64,000 bases of DNA from Streptomyces vilmorinianum (GTDB taxonomy: Bacteria; Actinomycetota; Actinomycetes; Streptomycetales; Streptomycetaceae). Made by a program: the position numbers and the translations under genes. Positions 61,051 through 64,000 of the stretch are shown piece after piece. The notes under the pieces are model-generated. The model was not told the origin of the DNA, did not search any database, and saw nothing but the letters and a program-made list of their open reading frames with translations. The stretch is from positions 4,730,001-4,794,000 of the forward strand of contig NZ_CP040244.1 of the NCBI RefSeq assembly GCF_005517195.1, written 5' to 3'. Position 1 is the first letter of the stretch, and the number at the start of each line of letters is the position of its first letter.

Positions 61051-61604
61051 CAGGACTCCTGCGTGGGGGTGGTGAGGGCGAGGACGCGGTGCAGGTCGTC
61101 GGGGACGGTGCGGCCGGCGGCGGTGCGTTCGGCGGCGTAGTCGGCGAGCATCCGGGCGAGTTCGCCGTCACCCCGGGCGCGTTGGGCCAGGCCGGCGACG
61201 GTGTCGACGGGGACCCCGGTGAAGAGGCACTTGAGGACGGCGTGGCGCCAGGCGTGCGGGGCGAGATGGGCGGCGGCGTAGGGGCCGAGGGCGGCGGAGA
61301 GCAGGGTGGTGTCGTGGGTGCGCAGGGCGTCCTCGACGAGGGGCAGGGCCTGTGGGCCGGTGAGGAGTGAGGGGAGGGAGAGGAGGACGGCGCGGCGTTC
61401 GGCGGCGGAGCCGTGGTGGTAGAGGCGGGTGAGGATGTCCGTGTCGGCGCGGGCCGCCCTGAGGAGGAGGACGCGGGCGGAGTCGGCGTGCTCCGGGCCG
61501 CAGTGCCGGCCCGCGGAGGCGAAGCGCAGCTCCCAGAGGGTGGTGCGGGCGGCGGCGGCGCTGAGGGCCTCGTCGAGCCAGGCGCGGGCGGAGTCGGTCA
61601 GCAT
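61050..61604 (-). CDS. eboA: EboA-domain protein
   Basis: 184 aa, all-helical. Opens LTDSARAWLDEALSAAAARTTLWELRFASAGRHCG and contains TRLYHHGSAAERRAVLLSLP and WRHAVLKCLFTGVPVDTVAGL, the EboA pattern. Function unknown; it is a marker gene for Ebo clusters. It overlaps the isomerase gene upstream (7 bp) and the TatD gene downstream (1 bp). Confidence 0.84.
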   Translation of the reverse strand: MLTDSARAWLDEALSAAAARTTLWELRFASAGRHCGPEHADSARVLLLRAARADTDILTRLYHHGSAAERRAVLLSLPSLLTGPQALPLVEDALRTHDTTLLSAALGPYAAAHLAPHAWRHAVLKCLFTGVPVDTVAGLAQRARGDGELARMLADYAAERTAAGRTVPDDLHRVLALTTPTQES

Positions 61605-62488
61605 GCCGCGGCCTCCCGTGGGGTGAGGTGACGCCGCAGGAACGCGAGGGAGGTACGGGCGAGTTCGGGGCCGGCGTGGGAGTGGCGGGGCAGTTCGACG
61701 ACTGTCAGGCCCTGGTATCCGGAGGCGGTGAGTGCGCTGAGGGCGGCGAGGACGGGTGGGAAGTCGATGTCCCCGTCGCCGAACGGGAGGTGCTCGTGGG
61801 CTCCCCTGCGCATGTCCTCGATCTGGACGTGGTGCAGCCAGGGGGCGGCGGCGCGGACACAGTCGGCGGGCGGCGCGGACTCCAGACACTGGCAGTGCCC
61901 GATGTCGAGTGTGAGGCCGAGGTGGCGGGGGTCCGGGTCGCCGAGGAGGCCGCGGAGGGTGTGGAAGTCGTCGAGGGTGGCGAGGAGGTGACCGGGTTCG
62001 GGTTCGATGGCGAGGGGGACGCGGGCGGCGGCCGCGGCTTCGAGGACGGGGGTGAGGGATTCGGTGAGGCGCTTCCAGGCGGTGGATTCGGAGGTGGCCT
62101 GGGGGGTGACGCCGCTGAAGCAGTGGACGGCGTGGGCGCCGAGGTCGGCGGCGACGCGGACGGCGCGCAGGAGGAGGCGCGTGCGGGTGGCACGGGCGTC
62201 GGGGTCCGGGTCGAGGAGAGAGGGGCCGTGCTTGCGCCGCGGGTCGAGGACATAGCGGGCGCCGGTCTCGACGGTGACGCCGAGGCCGAGCGCTCCGAGG
62301 CGCCGGGCCAGTCGGGCGGTGCGGGCGGGGAGGTCGGGCGCCAGGGGGTCGAGGTGCATGTGGTCGAGGGTGAGGCCGACGCCGTCGTAGCCGAGGTCGG
62401 CGAGGAGGGCGAGGGCGTCGTCGAGCCGGAGGTCGGTGAGGCCGTTGGTGCCGTAGCCGAGGCGCACGGCGGGGGGTCGGGGGCTCAT
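61598..62488 (-). CDS. Sugar phosphate isomerase/epimerase-like TIM-barrel protein
   Basis: 296 aa, cytoplasmic. The barrel shows LGYGTNGLTDLRLDDALALL, VTVETGARYVLDPRRKHGPS, IEPEPGHLLATL, LGLTLDIGHCQ and HHVQIEDMRRGAHEHLPFGDGDIDF with metal ligands Glu/Asp/His. It may isomerise or dehydrate the cyclitol made by the first gene. Its ATG overlaps the prenyltransferase stop (ATGA). Confidence 0.86.
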   Translation of the reverse strand: MSPRPPAVRLGYGTNGLTDLRLDDALALLADLGYDGVGLTLDHMHLDPLAPDLPARTARLARRLGALGLGVTVETGARYVLDPRRKHGPSLLDPDPDARATRTRLLLRAVRVAADLGAHAVHCFSGVTPQATSESTAWKRLTESLTPVLEAAAAARVPLAIEPEPGHLLATLDDFHTLRGLLGDPDPRHLGLTLDIGHCQCLESAPPADCVRAAAPWLHHVQIEDMRRGAHEHLPFGDGDIDFPPVLAALSALTASGYQGLTVVELPRHSHAGPELARTSLAFLRRHLTPREAAAC

Positions 62489-63606
62489 GTGGGGCTCACC
62501 TTCCGGGCGAGAGCGCGGGCGAGCGGGGCGAGGCCGAGCAGCGCGAGTGCGGTGACGGGTGCGCCGGCTCGGGCGGCGAGGGTGGCCTGGAGGGGAATCA
62601 GTGCGCGGATGCCGGCGCCGACGGAGCGCTGGGTGAGAGGAGGTGACGGGTTGAGGGTCGCGTGGAGGAGGGGCGTGGCGGGGGTGCGGGCGTAGGCGGC
62701 GGCAAGCGTGGTGGTGAGGAGGGGGCCCACTGTGGTGGCGGTACGCGCCCCGGAACCGCGGGGCGGTGCGCCCAGGGGCGAGCCCGTCGGGCCGTCGGCC
62801 GGCCCCCGGCGCCGGTGGGCCGCCCGTTCGGTGGAGCCCCGGGCCGAGCGTCTCGCGTGGCTCACCGCGAGGATGGAGGCTGCGCCCGTTGCGCCGGGCG
62901 GGCGGGCCCCTGCGGCCGCGGCCACCGCGAGGGTGGTGGCCAGGGCCAGCAGCGGGGCGCGGGTCGAGCCGCCGTGGGCTTCGTGGCGGGAGACCGCGGT
63001 GACCGCGTAGGTGTGGGCGGCCAGGAGGGCGGCGGAGGGGAGGGGGCGGGGGGAGGGGGACCCGCCCCCCGTGGCGGTGGCACCGAGGAGGAGGTCCAGG
63101 GCGCGGGCCGTCGCCATCGCCGCCGGCCCCGCCGGGGTGTGCTTCCCGTGCAGGTCGTAGGACCAGACGGTGGCCGCGAGTGCGGTGGCGACGCCGAGCG
63201 CCGGGCGGCCCGCGCGGGCGGCGAGGCCGAGGCCGGCGGCTGTGAGCGCCGCGGAGGCGGCGAGGGCCGCGTGGGGGGAGATCCGGCCCGAGGGGATCGG
63301 GCGGTGGGGGCGGTCGACGGCGTCCTCGGCCCGGTCGGCCCAGTCGTTGAGCGCCATGCCCGCCTCGTACAGGCAGAGGGAGGAGCCGATGGCGAGGAGT
63401 GTGCGCCGGTTCGGGCGCAGGCCTGCGGCCGCCGCGCCCGCGAGGGCGTCACCCGGCACGGTGAACAGTGCCGAGACGCGGAACAGTTCCGCCCAGGCGG
63501 TCAGGCGCGCGCCCACCGTGCGCGTCGCGCTTTCGGAGCCCACGCCGCTCCCGGTCTGGGCTCCACCCGTACGCGTCCGCGTCCCCGTACGCGTTTCCCC
63601 GCTCAC
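62485..63606 (-). CDS. eboC: UbiA-family prenyltransferase (SCO3242-like, EboC-like)
   Basis: 373 aa. Up to nine membrane helices begin near residue 38. The first Asp-rich prenyl-PP motif is NDWADRAEDAVDRPHRPIPSG (about 97-117) and the second region includes VWSYDLHGKHTPAG. It transfers an isoprenoid chain to a soluble acceptor at the membrane. A low-complexity loop of about 40 residues (about 252-295, Arg/Pro/Gly-rich) interrupts the C-terminal half, and the N-terminus has a Thr-Arg repeat. GTG start overlaps the stop of the synthase gene. Confidence 0.84.
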   Translation of the reverse strand: MSGETRTGTRTRTGGAQTGSGVGSESATRTVGARLTAWAELFRVSALFTVPGDALAGAAAAGLRPNRRTLLAIGSSLCLYEAGMALNDWADRAEDAVDRPHRPIPSGRISPHAALAASAALTAAGLGLAARAGRPALGVATALAATVWSYDLHGKHTPAGPAAMATARALDLLLGATATGGGSPSPRPLPSAALLAAHTYAVTAVSRHEAHGGSTRAPLLALATTLAVAAAAGARPPGATGAASILAVSHARRSARGSTERAAHRRRGPADGPTGSPLGAPPRGSGARTATTVGPLLTTTLAAAYARTPATPLLHATLNPSPPLTQRSVGAGIRALIPLQATLAARAGAPVTALALLGLAPLARALARKVSPT

Positions 63607-64000
63607 CGGCCCTCCCCCAGCCGTGCCGCGAACGCGATCAGGCGGGCGTACTGGTCCGCCAGGCCCGCGGGGGCGGTGTCGCCGTCCGGGTCCTTGAAGT
63701 AGAAGGCCAGCTCCTCCAGGGGGCCCGTGAGGCCCCGCTCGTGGGCTCGGGCGGTCAGGCGGGCCAGGTCCAGGACGAGGGGGGCCGCCAGGGCGGAGTC
63801 GCAGCCCTGCCAGGTGGTCTGCAGTGTCATGCGGGAGCCGAGGAAGCCGTCGAAGGCGATGTGGTCCCAGGCGGTCTTCCACTCCCCCATCGCCGGTACG
63901 TCGTCGATGTGGACCTCGCCCTCCGGGGCCCGGCCGAAGATCTCGGCGAGTACCCGTTCCTTGCCCGCGTTCTTCGCCGCGGCGGCGGCCGGGTCGGCGA
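63603..64000 (-). CDS. Inositol-3-phosphate synthase homologue (C-terminal part)
   Basis: The 5' part is beyond the window; 132 codons are visible. KNAGKERVLAEIFGRAPEG, WDHIAFDGFLGSRMTLQTTWQGCDSALAAPLVLDL is the strongly conserved MIPS C-terminal core. The enzyme makes 1L-myo-inositol 1-phosphate from glucose 6-phosphate. Because it heads this run of overlapping genes, it is probably a pathway-dedicated paralogue (in S. coelicolor a similar order surrounds SCO3242-3243), which would make the Ebo product a cyclitol derivative. It could replace the 3-dehydroquinate-synthase-like EboD. Confidence 0.88.
   Translation of the reverse strand, partial: ADPAAAAAKNAGKERVLAEIFGRAPEGEVHIDDVPAMGEWKTAWDHIAFDGFLGSRMTLQTTWQGCDSALAAPLVLDLARLTARAHERGLTGPLEELAFYFKDPDGDTAPAGLADQYARLIAFAARLGEGR

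Overview
The window reads as a chromosomal segment of a Streptomyces-type actinomycete. The DNA is strongly GC-rich and third codon positions are nearly all G or C. GTG and TTG starts are common and coupled ATGA/GTGA overlaps are frequent. Genus-typical families are present: an SsgA-like sporulation protein, a WhiB-like protein, Scr1-type XRE/DUF397/ATPase modules, an Ebo-type cluster, and sugar ABC transporters without their own ATPase. No phage, transposase, CRISPR array or rRNA operon was seen. One tRNA-Leu (anticodon GAG) is present.

Left part (1-14 kb): the end of a secreted M1 aminopeptidase; a protein resembling eukaryotic HPF1 (ADP-ribosylation accessory factor); a CebR/CebEFG/BglC-like beta-glucoside uptake and hydrolysis locus with a TTGACG promoter and two LacI-type operators; an MpaB-like oxygenase; a stand-alone AtpF-like protein; a secreted sphingomyelinase; a macrodomain protein; and a decayed zone with a truncated helical protein and a LysR relic.

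Middle (13-29 kb): a MerR regulator converges on a four-gene fatty-acid/acyl-CoA operon (CaiB-type CoA-transferase, acyl-CoA dehydrogenase, thiolase, FadB-like protein). That operon's promoter spacer holds a perfect palindrome. Next come a saccharopine-dehydrogenase-like reductase, a tightly coupled four-gene operon headed by endonuclease V, a secreted beta-propeller, an SsgA-like protein, an ABC-F protein, a DUF397 gene broken by one extra C, and an acyl-ACP desaturase with a three-copy repeat operator.

Centre-right (29-48 kb): an SDR with a zinc-knuckle-like N-terminus and no catalytic Tyr; WhiB-like, TetR, methyltransferase and alpha/beta-hydrolase genes, the TetR and hydrolase promoters sharing the same motif between -35 and -10; a divergent NHEJ pair (LigD polymerase domain and ATP-dependent ligase); a long-chain acyl-CoA ligase; a 14-TM exporter with a winged-helix-like tail; a Tat-exported flavin amine-oxidase-like enzyme; a GH4 glycosidase; and an M64 peptidase.

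Right part (48-64 kb): a regulatory module (methyltransferase, DUF397, XRE regulator, anti-sigma-type ATPase and two followers); a GmrSD-like DUF262-DUF1524 protein fused to an alkyltransferase-like domain beside the tRNA-Leu; a DUF2254 membrane protein; and a co-directional run of overlapping genes on the minus strand that matches the Ebo family: inositol-phosphate synthase homologue, UbiA prenyltransferase, TIM-barrel isomerase, EboA, TatD-like EboB, EboE and an EboF-like phosphodiesterase. This run probably makes or traffics an unknown prenylated, cyclitol-related metabolite. It is, with the GmrSD-ATL fusion, the most interesting part of the window.
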